18,763 bases of DNA from Rachicladosporium sp. CCFEE 5018 (taxonomy: Eukaryota > Ascomycota > Dothideomycetes > Cladosporiales > Cladosporiaceae). The position numbers and the translations under genes are program-made. Shown here piece after piece: positions 1 through 9,600 of the stretch. The stretch spans positions 290,207 through 308,969 of the forward strand of contig KZ111153.1 in assembly GCA_002077045.2 (NCBI GenBank), written 5' to 3'. Numbering within the stretch: position 1 is the stretch's first letter; the number at the start of each line of letters is the position of its first letter. The notes below the pieces were generated by a model. It saw only the letters and a list, made by a program, of their open reading frames with translations. It did no database searches and was not told where the DNA came from.

Positions 1-2122
1 TGCCGTCGTGGTGGGTTGCGTTGGGGCTGACGGCGTGGACGGCGAGGTCGCCTTGGATGTTGTTGATTACGTAGGGGGGCTGGTTGACGTTCCGCACGCC
101 AGGGGTGATGACGGGGGAGAAGTAGGGGATTGTTGCTGTTGATGGCGGAGTGGCGGCTGCGGCGGCTGATGCGAGGGATGCTGAGAGGGAGGAGGTGGCC
201 GCGGCTTCCGTGGCATTTGTCAGGTTGAAGCCTTCTGGGTAGCTCAAGACCAGATTGCCCGGCTCGCCAGGCAGGCTGAATGGCGGGTGTACGGGGTTAA
301 GAGACAAGTTGCCAGTACCACAACTCCCGACACAGAAGGAGCTGACCTCGGACATGTCGATCCAGATACCGGACCACGGAATCTCTTTGTAGTGCGCCAC
401 CATTGCGTCGGTCCACCATGGTACGGACTGCTCCGTGTGCCAATCAGGAAATACTGTATATCCAGGCCAGACCGATCCGATATACTGGCTTCCATCCGGG
501 TTTGTCAAGAAGACACCGCGGTCGTTACCGTCTGTGTAGACGCTATAATTGTCGCTGGCGTTATTGGGGTTCGGAATGTAAATCGCAGAGTCGACAATGG
601 GTACGTAGTGTTGGTTGTTCGCCGCCAGTCGCTCAAAGAAGCCCGCACCTGCTGCTGGGGAGAAGGTATTGGGATCTTGTGTGAAGTCGCGGTATTGGAA
701 CATGTCTAGAGATGGCGTCAGCACTCAGATCTTGTTTGCACACGACTTTGCGGGTTTCTTACAATCAATATCGTTCCAAATGCACTCAAGAGGGATATTC
801 GCTGCGCGATAAGCCTCAACCACAGCTTCCGTCTGGCTGAAGTTTTTATAGCCCTTTTCTCTCGTCAGTGCTAGTTATCTCATGTAGATTTTGGCTGACT
901 TACCCATCGACATTGATGGAAACCTAGGGTCCAGTACTGTTGCTGCGCGGGAAGACCAATAGCACCGATCTGGTACTGCTTGGTCACAGCGTCCTGCGTC
1001 GGGCCATCAAAGAAATATAGATCAATGGAACCACCGAGCGCTCTCCATGTCAAGTTGGTGGGCAGTAGAAGAGCTTCCATCCCATGGGCTGATCGCTGGA
1101 AAACACCATGGCTCATGCCGACATACTGGTTGCTGACGGAAGTGTTCTGCGTGGTCACAAGCGTGTGAGCTCCAGTCTCAGCGTCGACCTCATAGTACCT
1201 GGTGTCGAGGTAGAAAGGGTGACTGCCGTAGATGTTGCCATCGATCGGGTCACCCGCGTCAGCGGCGTAGAACGTGGCTGTGAAGTTGTTCCCGAGGCGA
1301 AGGTCATGGATGCGTTCGCCCATACCATAGAGGCTGTTCTTTGGTCAGCGGCGTAATGACATCAATGTAAGAGTCACTGACTTGTAGTTCTCGGGCAGCT
1401 GCGTGACGAACTCGATGAACTGGTTCTCGTAGACGAGTACGCTGCCTCGAGTATCGAACAATACGTCTCCAGTCGACTTCCGTACGACGGTGAACGAGAA
1501 GGAAGGGTCGTTACTCCATGAGAACTGCAGATCGATGTTTTGCGTCGTGGGATCCGCAAAGCCTTGTGCTGGGATAGGGATAAGGTCCTCTGACAACACG
1601 TATTGCGTAATATTGCTGCTGTCCAGATGTGCCGGTTTGATATTGACGTTCAGACGATGTGCTGTTTGGACGTCGACTGTGAGTGTCAGCTCTTCGATGT
1701 CCGTGCCGTAGACGTTGCACTACTTGAAGTCAGCTAGCTTCTCCAGGGACATTGTAGCAGAGACCAAGACATACTGGACTGCCAGCAAGCGTAAGGGAAG
1801 CACTAAAGCCATAAGCAGTCCTCTGCACATCGCTAGCCTTGTAGCCTGGGCAGACATCTTGAGCTTGGACCGCGGTGGTGTTCTTGATATTCGGCAAGAG
1901 ATTTGCGCCGTTGTCTGCACTAGCCGGGACTGTGAATGCAACGCTATACGTTGTCTGACTGCCGCTGATGGTCGCCGTAGCAGTGCCCCCAGTGTTCGTC
2001 GAACTTTGACTTGACACCAAGCCGTCCGCCTTCGAGGTACTTTCAGCGGTAGTCTGGCCATTGACCAGCGAGGTCGATGCAAGTGCCAGAGCCGCAGTCC
2101 TCCATGATGCTAGTCTTGCCAT
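1..2122 (-). CDS. agdC: Secreted GH31 alpha-glucosidase (AgdC-like), 3' part beyond window
   Basis: Glycoside hydrolase family 31 enzyme, expected to release glucose from alpha-glucosides outside the cell. Five exons are visible on the minus strand: 2122-1775, 1719-1382, 1333-904, 853-763 and 705-<1. The introns are 55, 48, 50 and 57 nt, phases agree throughout, and 637 residues are visible. The chosen Met (2122) begins a clear signal peptide (MARLASWRTAALALASTSLVNG, cleaved before Gln). Seen in order: the fungal N-terminal domain (CPGYKAS, CNVYGTDIE), the barrel entry (YWTLGFHQCRWGYKNF), and the nucleophile motif GIWIDMSE with Asp519 (codon 358-356), followed by SSFCVGSCGTGNLSLNP. An Ala/Ser/Thr-rich insert comes after NATEAAA, as is common in fungal AgdC-type proteins, then PPYVINNIQGDLAVHAV. 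The acid/base residue and C-terminal domains lie past base 1. The third intron uses an AAG acceptor. GH31 membership is near certain. The agdC subtype is from remembered motif similarity, and substrate range cannot be read here. Confidence 0.93.
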
Positions 2123-2978
2123 CTCGAGGTCAGAGTCACTGACTAAAGGTGCTTGCCGATCAATTTGAGCAGCGAGATGGCTATGAGAAGCCAAAGCTAC
2201 CGCAATGCAAAGGCAAAATCCTAGCAGCGCAGCACGGCGGCAGGTCTTATGTCTCACGACGGTCACCATGGAAGCAGTCGGATCGCCGTGCACCAGCTCT
2301 GCTAGCTCTCATCCAAACCACGTCGTCCTGCATCGGATCACTCGATACCAGTGATCTCATGCAAACAAACCCCGCAGTTGAGCGGCAGGCACCATGGATT
2401 GACTTTGGGGAAGTCAGGAACAGGCATAGTCAATGCGTGAATGCAGGATTATCCCACCGTGTTGCAATGTGAAAGCGGAGTCCTCGCGCGTAGCTCTTCA
2501 AAGCCGGTCCGATATCCATGTGGTTGCTAGGCGGACTTCGGAAGCGAAGAGAATTGAGTTTGGAGATGCTGTCTTTAATGACTTCAAGCCTGCTGCGACA
2601 TCTTGGCTGTGGGGTAGTTGGCGTCTTGACAGTCACCAAAGGCTTGTGCATCGATAAATCGAAACTCAGAAAGTAGAAAGCAGAAAGGACATCAGAGTCA
2701 TCAGCGGCATGGATAGTGTGCTGTGTCGACCACTGTTCCAGCGCTGCGAAGTGAAAATCGTCACATGGTCGATGCGGGCATCACGACGCCTGTCTCGGCG
2801 CCTTTTTCGGCACGCACAACATGATCTGCATTGGCGTGCGTACGAGATCTTCAGCTAATTGACGGATGGTTTATGAGTTCGGTCGTATATTCATACGAGG
2901 AATAGAAGCCTTGTCCAGATGCAGCAGGCACCCCAAATACCTCGCTGAAGAACGGCAAGAAGTATGGAAACAAGTGAA
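2123..2978 (-). promoter_or_regulatory. Upstream region of the GH31 gene and 3' flank of the Rab gene
   Basis: This 856-bp stretch contains no convincing gene. The GH31 reading frame stays open upstream of its probable start to another ATG at 2293, giving an optional 57-residue extension that contains a hydrophobic segment (AALLGFCLCIAVALAS). The rest should hold the GH31 promoter and the Rab 3'UTR. I looked for AmyR-type CGG-N8-CGG and XlnR-type GGCTAAA sites and found none I would defend. Confidence 0.5.
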
Positions 2979-3932
2979 TCAACAGCACCGCCCAACTCCA
3001 CCTCTGCTACGAGGTCGGCCAAGCCTAAACACGTCGTTCCAGCCGCCTGCGCCGGTGTTCCCTCGTCCTCTTCGTCTCGTGGAGCCATAGCCATCTGCAG
3101 TCATCCCAGACTTGATGCTTGACCCATCATCGTTGTAGCGATGGTAGTCAGCATCGCCATACTGTATGCCTGACGTCGGATCATCCGGATCGATCTCCCC
3201 GAGCTCAATCTTGGTCAAAATGGTTCTTGCAAGCTTGTTGAAGACTTCCTCGACACCATCGCCGGTCAATGCTGATACTTCCACTGCGGCGGGGATGCCG
3301 TGCTGACTGGCCCATTGCGCAGCAGTGGCAGTGGGTACCGCCCGGCCCACTTGACTTCGCGTGGCACGTTGTTGAGCGCCCAGTCCTGGTCCCAGCGTAC
3401 TCGTAGATCTCGTCGAATGCATACTTCCAATAGGGTCATCGTCAAGTAGATCTGGCTGCCATTGCGAGTCCTCCACATCGACCTTGTTGCCTACGAGTAG
3501 CACGGTCAATTTTGGACTCGATAATGCCCTCGCGTCTCCCAGAAACGTCCCCAAGTCTCGGAATGTGTCAATACTGCTGACATCATAGACCAAGACTGCG
3601 CCTGCAGCACCTCGATAGTAGCTCCGGCTGACGCTCCTGAACCGCTCCGTACCAGCCGTGTCCCAAAGCTGGAGCTTCACGCGTTTTCGTCGTCCAGGAG
3701 TGCCGACTTTGACAATCTTGGAGGCGAACTCCACGCCGATGGTCTGCGAACTGAACGTGCGCCACTGATCCTTGACGAAGCGGTGCAGGAGGCAAGACTT
3801 GCCCGTGCCGCTAGGACCAAGTAGAATGATCTTGGCGAGGTAATCGTACATACTGCCCATCTCCTGACCAGGACCATGATCAGACGTGGTAGTTTGCGAG
3901 GACGCAGTGGAGCTGCGGCGTTTCCGGGCCAT
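2979..3932 (-). CDS. Rab4/Ypt4-like small GTPase with extended termini
   Basis: Intronless, 317 residues. It is a Rab-family GTPase, expected to be prenylated and to act in endosomal recycling or vesicle traffic. Visible motifs: P-loop GPSGTGKS (39-46), switch I QTIGVEF (63-69), switch II WDTAGTERF (90-98), NKVD (149-152), SAL (220-222) and C-terminal GRCC, a double-Cys geranylgeranylation signal. The stretch ARTILTKIELGEIDPDDPTSGIQYGD resembles vertebrate Rab4 after its last helix, which supports the Rab4/Ypt4 assignment. The protein is about 100 residues longer than a typical Rab: roughly 30 extra at the N terminus, about 40 between NKVD and SAL, and a Gly/Arg-rich tail. Switch II has Thr95 where nearly all Rabs have the GTP-hydrolysing Gln. 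The start has a good context (AAC ATG G). An internal Met at 28 could also start a shorter form. It is divergently arranged with the Clr5 gene. Confidence 0.9.
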   Translation of the reverse strand: MARKRRSSTASSQTTTSDHGPGQEMGSMYDYLAKIILLGPSGTGKSCLLHRFVKDQWRTFSSQTIGVEFASKIVKVGTPGRRKRVKLQLWDTAGTERFRSVSRSYYRGAAGAVLVYDVSSIDTFRDLGTFLGDARALSSPKLTVLLVGNKVDVEDSQWQPDLLDDDPIGSMHSTRSTSTLGPGLGAQQRATRSQVGRAVPTATAAQWASQHGIPAAVEVSALTGDGVEEVFNKLARTILTKIELGEIDPDDPTSGIQYGDADYHRYNDDGSSIKSGMTADGYGSTRRRGRGNTGAGGWNDVFRLGRPRSRGGVGRCC

Positions 3933-4295
3933 GTTGGAGAGGCTATGGTCTTAAATTCTACCTTCAAATGGTACTCGGTTGGCTCTTGCGGGACCTAATG
4001 CTATCGCGCCGTGAATGCCATCTTGTGTATGCAATGGTGTGACATGCTGCCGTGGTCACTGTAGGTCCTCGTACATAGAGTACCTGTACGCTCGTGTTTC
4101 CAAGATGCGGCGCTCGAGTTCAGAAGTAAGATGAAACAAGATAGGGCGCGACTGATAAGAGCTTCCCACGTGGCGCGGTAGGCAAGATTCGCCGGAGCCG
4201 AGCGGCTCCTTCCAATTCTACGGCGCGCGAAACACGACTTCATCCTCCACCATTCCTCTATCTCGCCGCCCCTACATATCCACGTTGACATCAAG
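3933..4295. promoter_or_regulatory. Divergent promoter between Rab-like and Clr5-domain genes
   Basis: These 363 bp separate two divergent start codons, so both promoters must lie here or overlap the genes. A CCAAT box is present at 4212-4216 on the plus strand, about 80 bp before the Clr5 ATG, and the final 60 bp before that ATG are pyrimidine-rich, as is usual for fungal transcript starts. No clear TATA box was seen. Binding by the CCAAT-binding complex is inferred from sequence only. Confidence 0.5.
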
Positions 4296-6274
4296 ATGGG
4301 TCGCCAGAAGAAGCACGACTGGAGCGACAAGCGCGATATTTGTCACAAGCTGGTCATCGAGGAGGGCAAGTCGACACGTGAGGTCATACAGTACTTCTCT
4401 CAGGCACTGGGTGTGCCAGAATCCGAGCTACCAATGTAGGTACCTTACCATAACTACCGGTGACTATATCTGAGAGAGCCACCACATACCGTCGCCGGTC
4501 GGTAACGGCGCCTGGGGAAGGTCATGCATGACTGACTGATGGCAACAGCCCTGGGGCTTTCCGCCGCCAATTCAAAGAATGGGGCTTTCCGGCGAAGAAG
4601 TTCAAACCCTCGCCCGAAGATGAATTGGTAGTAGTTCAGAGAATCAAAGGACTCTGGCAACAGAACTGTGACAATGCCTACATCGCCAACACGATCCGTA
4701 GTGAAGGCTTCCCTGAGCTGACCGACCACGCCATCGGTGCCATCCGCCGCAGGCATGGACTCTTGCTTCGAAACAGCACTGCATATGAACGTCTTCCTGG
4801 TCATGTTGACCATGCTCCAGTGGCCACTGGCGAGATCCATGTGGCAGGTGAGGCGAGTTTTCACGATGCGAACGCTCCTTCTACCGCTACAAGCGATGCT
4901 GCAGCGGCGATGCAAATGTTCCAAGCCCAGCAGCATCAGATGAACTACCCTGCCATGCCTGGACCTGAACTGGACGCACTCATCCCAGGCTCTACTATTG
5001 CCCAATTCCCGCGCTCAGGACAACGCACTCTCGCCGAACTGCAGGAGAAGAGTGACGAGCTCTTTCAGACCAGGAAGCGGCGTCGTCGTTTGATCGGGCG
5101 TGGCATGCTACCTCCTGATGCACCTGGCCTGCCGCCTCGCTACAAGTCCGAGACTACGCTCGATGAATGCAAGGCTTTCTTGCAACTTGACAATGATGCG
5201 TATGCGAATGTGCGCCAGCACTACATGGGCATCTGCACAGAGCTGGGCATCATCAAGAAGACATTGTGCCAACCAGGGGTATGGGATGCGTCGAAGGATC
5301 GCCTGATCAGAGAGAATGTTCACGTCGCCACTGTCATGAATGCACCTCATCCTGAGGCTGACAAAGTTGCGAACGCGCTCGAAGTGGTGTGCTCAGATGT
5401 CACGAAGAAGATGCGTGTGCTCAACTCTCGCGTGACCATGGCCGATGCCAACAACGGTCTGAACCTCAACCCTACGGAAAGTAAGCAAGTCCGACACATC
5501 TTCTACGAGATGCTCGTCGAGGATGGCTTCACCACACGGATGGAGTGTGGCGAAGATCGCTGGGACAGACTGTACCAGAACTGGCTTGGAAAGACTCCGA
5601 CCCTGATCCGCATTAGAGATCATGGCATCGATGAGGAGAAGCGCAAGTTCCTAGCCATCCTGATGCGCGATGCTATGAAGCGCCTGAACGATGGTAGACT
5701 GAAAAACGACCCTTCCATAGGCCCGCGGATCGATCCGAACGGTGGCCCAGGCCCGGGGCCTATGCGAAACAAGAAGCTCAAGGGTTTACGAGGGCCGAAA
5801 ACCGTTCTCTCTACTCCGCGTGGACCTGCTCGAAGGCCTGCGCCAGCTCCAGTTATGGGGAACAGCAATGCTCCCACGTCGCCCGGTCTGGACCCTGCGC
5901 TCTTCGCAGCACTCACCGCACCGCCTGTGCCGACAGTGCAGATTCCGGCCTACTTTCGCCTGGCACCTACGTCGCATCTCATCGGTCATCACGCGAAGAT
6001 GTGGCTCGGTAAGCTCACGGCTGTTACAATGGAGTCCTTGCACGCCGCTGCTACTAGTAAGGCTGGTGCAGCGAAAGTTGGCAAGGTCCATGGAATCGTC
6101 AAGCACGCGGTGCCCGAGCAGGATGGTGAGCAGATGCTTGTCGATGGTGGAGCGGGAGAGGACAGCTATCTGATTGATGGTAACGATGAGCTCGAGGCAT
6201 ACTTGGAGACTGCGAAGGATACTGCAGATGGGAAGGTGATGTTCGTGGTCGAGCTGAACGGAGGCTATGCCTGA
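4296..6274 (+). CDS. Clr5-domain protein, putative DNA/chromatin-associated factor
   Basis: Two exons, 4296-4435 and 4549-6274, split by a 113-nt intron (donor GTAGGT, branch CTGAC, acceptor CAG). The product is 621 residues. Splicing joins ELP to IPGAFRRQFKEWGF and so completes an N-terminal Clr5 domain (about residues 7-60, from KKHDWSDKRD to FKEWGF), named after the fission yeast heterochromatin-silencing factor Clr5. A helix-turn-helix-like segment follows at 70-117 (VQRIKGLWQQN, AIGAIRRRHGLLLR). Then comes a basic linker (KRRRRLIGRG) and a conserved-looking helical block starting at LPPRYKSETTLDECKAFL, up to about residue 420. The C-terminal third is Pro/Gly-rich and then acidic. No catalytic motif is visible. 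The role in transcription or silencing is inferred from the domain. The ATG has a good context (AAG ATG G), and MGRQKKHDWS is the expected family N terminus. Confidence 0.85.
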
Positions 6275-6296
6275 ACGTCGTCGGCTACATGGCTCT

Positions 6297-6335
6297 AAAC
6301 GTAGTGGCGCAAAACGTGGAGGCGTTTTAGCGTTT
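6297..6335 (+). repeat. Nested inverted repeat / possible 3'UTR hairpin
   Basis: CGCAAAACG (6308-6316) can pair with CGTTTTAGCG (6323-6332), with one bulged A and a 6-nt loop. An outer AAACG (6297-6301) is mirrored by CGTTT (6331-6335). The AAACG units also form an imperfect direct repeat 15 nt apart. It starts 23 nt after the Clr5-gene stop, so it would lie in the 3'UTR. Chance occurrence is possible. Confidence 0.4.
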
Positions 6336-6641
6336 GACACGATCGACAGTCGTGGACCGGAATGCACACGCAATTGTGCGGAGATATGCAGACCATCGCT
6401 TCGATCAGTGAAGCCAGGCGCTCCACTGTTCTGGCAGTAAAGTACACCTCTGATCTAACGTGCTTCTGTGTGTTCGTAACGATGTCCTGAATGCCTCAAT
6501 AATGTCTCCGACAGTATGCCTGTGCGTTCGCCTCTGCCCTGCACAATCTCAATGCTCATGACGTAACTCCACAGCAAATCCACCTCAGGGCAGTTCGGCA
6601 GACGCGGTCCCCTGCTTGACGATCAATAAACAATTTGATTG
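6336..6641 (+). promoter_or_regulatory. Promoter/leader region of the histidine kinase gene
   Basis: No gene is seen here. It contains ATGACGTAA (6558-6566), which matches the fission yeast M26/CRE-like heptamer ATGACGT bound by Atf1-type bZIP factors, about 110 bp before the kinase start. A 4-codon uORF (6553-6567) overlaps the motif. The transcription start is unknown, so which upstream ATGs are transcribed cannot be said. Confidence 0.35.
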
Positions 6642-6671
6642 ATGCCACCATCTTACTGCCGACAGAGGTGA
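6642..6671 (+). promoter_or_regulatory. Minimal uORF overlapping the kinase start (TGATG)
   Basis: ATG at 6642 opens a 9-codon frame (MPPSYCRQR) ending at TGA 6669-6671. The last base of the stop is the first base of the kinase ATG at 6671, giving a TGATG overlap. The uORF start context is weak (T at -3) and the kinase start is moderate (G at -3). It could reduce or couple kinase translation by leaky scanning or reinitiation, provided the mRNA begins upstream of 6642. Confidence 0.45.
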
Positions 6672-9600
6672 TGAACGACGGTAGCATAGACACTCCCAGT
6701 ATCCGCGCCAATAGACAGCAAGTCTCGATCTTTACCTCGCCGGCGACGCACACCGCCCCGCCCCCGGTCCCGCGCACCCCTGCCGTCAGGACTTCTAGCC
6801 CGTTCCGGAGACAAAGTACGCCGGGACATCAGGAATTACACACACTTAAGGCGATACTCGCGGAGAGCGGGCAGGAGGAAAGTGCAGTTGGCCAATTGGG
6901 CAGGAACGGCGTTGTTGGGACCAGAGAATCGCACACGAGCACACCACGGGAGCACTCAATATGGGCTTCCCTCATCTCCACTGAGCAGCGCAGCGGAAGC
7001 GTGAGTCCCACCTCTGGCAGTCTCAGAAGTCGCGCGCGGGCAGCAAGTGCGATCGACCCTCCTCGCATACCGACCTCTTTCCCTTCATCAGCCACGCACT
7101 TCGCCGCCCCCACCACCCCAAGCACAGCGAGCAGGAAGCGCGCCGCTCCGCCCACAGCCGGACCTACCTCTGAGCCGGAGATCAAGCGTGCCAGAGTCAA
7201 GCCACGCATCAAGTATAGCCTTGACGGCTTGGGTTTCACAAACACATCCTATCAAGCCCCACTTCAACCGCCAAGCCCCCTGTTCTTCAGCAACTCCCCT
7301 CGCCAACGCCCAGATCTTCCCGCGCGCTTCAGTAGCTCTGAGGCGGGAGCGAAAATGCTAAGCAAGGCCCGAGGAGAGGACTCACACATCAAGACCGTGA
7401 GCTTAGCCAGGGGAACTGTGCCGTCGACGAATTCTGGAGGCCATACTGGATTGACGCCTACAAGTGCGCCTTTCAATTCACGGCAGAGCATCGATCGCGG
7501 AAGTGTGGGGAGAAGCCACAGTCCGGATGGCACACCTGGTGTGGGAAGTGATGTGGCGAGGCACCTCAATTCGATAGGGGTGGTGGAATTACTGGAACAG
7601 GACGAACGACCGACGTTCATCATCGATTTGGGGGATAGTGCGAATTACGGGCCGGGACAGATTGCGCTGTTGTTTGCGAATACGTCTATGCGAAGTTACG
7701 AGGGTTTGCTCGAAAGTGTGCAGGGTATATCGACAGAGGGCGAATCGCCGGGAACGAAGACACACCTCGAGTTCAAGTCCTGGCTTTTGAGCGCTACGAT
7801 CCATGGTGAGAGCTTGAACGTTTGTCTGCCGGCATTTGCATTTGCGGGGATCCTTTGGACGTGCTCGACATTACGAAAGCGGTTACGCATCATCAGTGGT
7901 TCGTTCCAATCACCAGAAGCATCGACCCAGCGAAAGCCAAGCCTAGCACGACCGACGAGTGTGCCAAGCTCTGTACCCTCTCAAGCGCATGTCTCCGAAC
8001 CCAGCGACTACTTTGGCGCAGCTGTTATAACCACAAGCGAGAAGCACAACCCAGTGAGCCCTGGTCTTGCTCACCCTGTCCAAAGCATCGAGTCAGCATC
8101 TGCCAACAAATATGAAACGCCGGATGAGGTCGCTGGGCTACTGCCCACTCCAAATGCGTACGTACAACGTGTCCTGGGTCCGAATGACGTGCCACATTCG
8201 GGCCCGAACATTGACTGGTTCAATAGTCACATCCCTACAACTCCTTATGATGTAAAGAGCAGAGCGAGCTTCGATTGGACGAGATTACCACTCTCTGACA
8301 GTCTGCCTAAGCACATTCAGTTCGCTCGCTCGATTGATTGGAGCAGCACCAGTCTTGGGCCCATAGAAGAGTGGACGAACGATTTGAGGCAGATGTGCAA
8401 TCTCATTATGGCCTCACCTCATCCCGCAGCGATGTATTGGGGTGAGGATCTGATTGCAATCTACAATGAAGCCTATATCGTACTTGCTGGTCAAAAGCAC
8501 CCTACCCTCATGGGTCAGAGCTATGCCGTGGCATGGGCTGAGATATGGCACGAGGTTAAGGACGTATTTGCGAATGCACGTTTGACTGGTGAGGCGACCA
8601 TGAAAGACGACGATTGTCTCTTCATCAAACGCAGCAACTTTCTGGAAGAGACGTACTTCTCGTGGTCTATCATTCCGATGGTGGGCGGTGAGGGCACGGT
8701 CATGGGTCTATACAACCCCGCCTTCGAGAAGACTAGGAGGAAAATCGCGGAACGCAGAATGCTCACTCTCCGTGAAGTAGGAGAACGTACTGCTTCTGCA
8801 CGTGACGTCAAGGGTTTCTGGGCACAAGTACAGGGTGCCTTCGAATTTAACGAAGCAGATTCGCCGTTCTTATTGCTGTACTCGGTGATGGACGAGAGCG
8901 ATAGCGACAGCAGCAGTGTCTATTCCAATTCTGGCTTCGGAACACGGCAATGCTTCTTGGAGGGTGCTCTTGGCGTGCCAGCAGGACATGCCTGTGCACC
9001 TGAGATGATTGAACTGAAGAATGGAACTGACGGTTTCGGCCCTCAGTTTCGTGAAGTGATGAAAAGTGATCGACCTAAAGTGATGGAGGTTGGAACTGAT
9101 GATCTACCCGCCTCACTGCTGGAAGGGTTGGAGTGGAGAGGATTTGGTGATCCGTGCACTTCAGTCGTGGTTTGTCCAATTCATCCGATGACTGGGGATT
9201 CGGCGCTTGGCTACCTAGTACTGGGCGTAAATCCGAGACGACCATACGATGACGACTACAGTCTGTTCGTGCAGCTTCTTGCACGACAGCTGGCAACTTC
9301 ACTGGCATCTGTCGTGCTTTTCGAGGAAGAGATCCGACGAGGTCAGAAAGCTGCGAAGCTCGCTGCACTGGACCGCATAGAGCTTTCGGGGCAGCTCGCG
9401 GCACGAACGCAGGAAGCCATCGAAAGTGAAACCAAATTCACTCGGATGGCTGAATTTGCACCAGTCGGAATGTTCATCGCCTCATCCGAGGGCAAGATCA
9501 CATTTGCTAATGATGCTTGGCACGAGTTGTCCCGTGTACCGAAAGGTCAACGCATGGCAGATACGTGGATGGATGCTGTGATGCCCGATGATCTGGACCT

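Noticed and set aside
4454..5005. 183-residue antisense open frame
   Set aside because: Opposite the spliced Clr5 gene, whose frame encodes a recognisable domain. No independent evidence.
5786..6373. 195-residue antisense open frame
   Set aside because: Lies opposite the Clr5 coding exon, with Arg/Ser-rich shadow composition and no motif.
6635..6670. In-frame TTG start extending the histidine kinase by 12 residues
   Set aside because: Non-ATG start with no support. ATG 6671 is the first ATG in frame.
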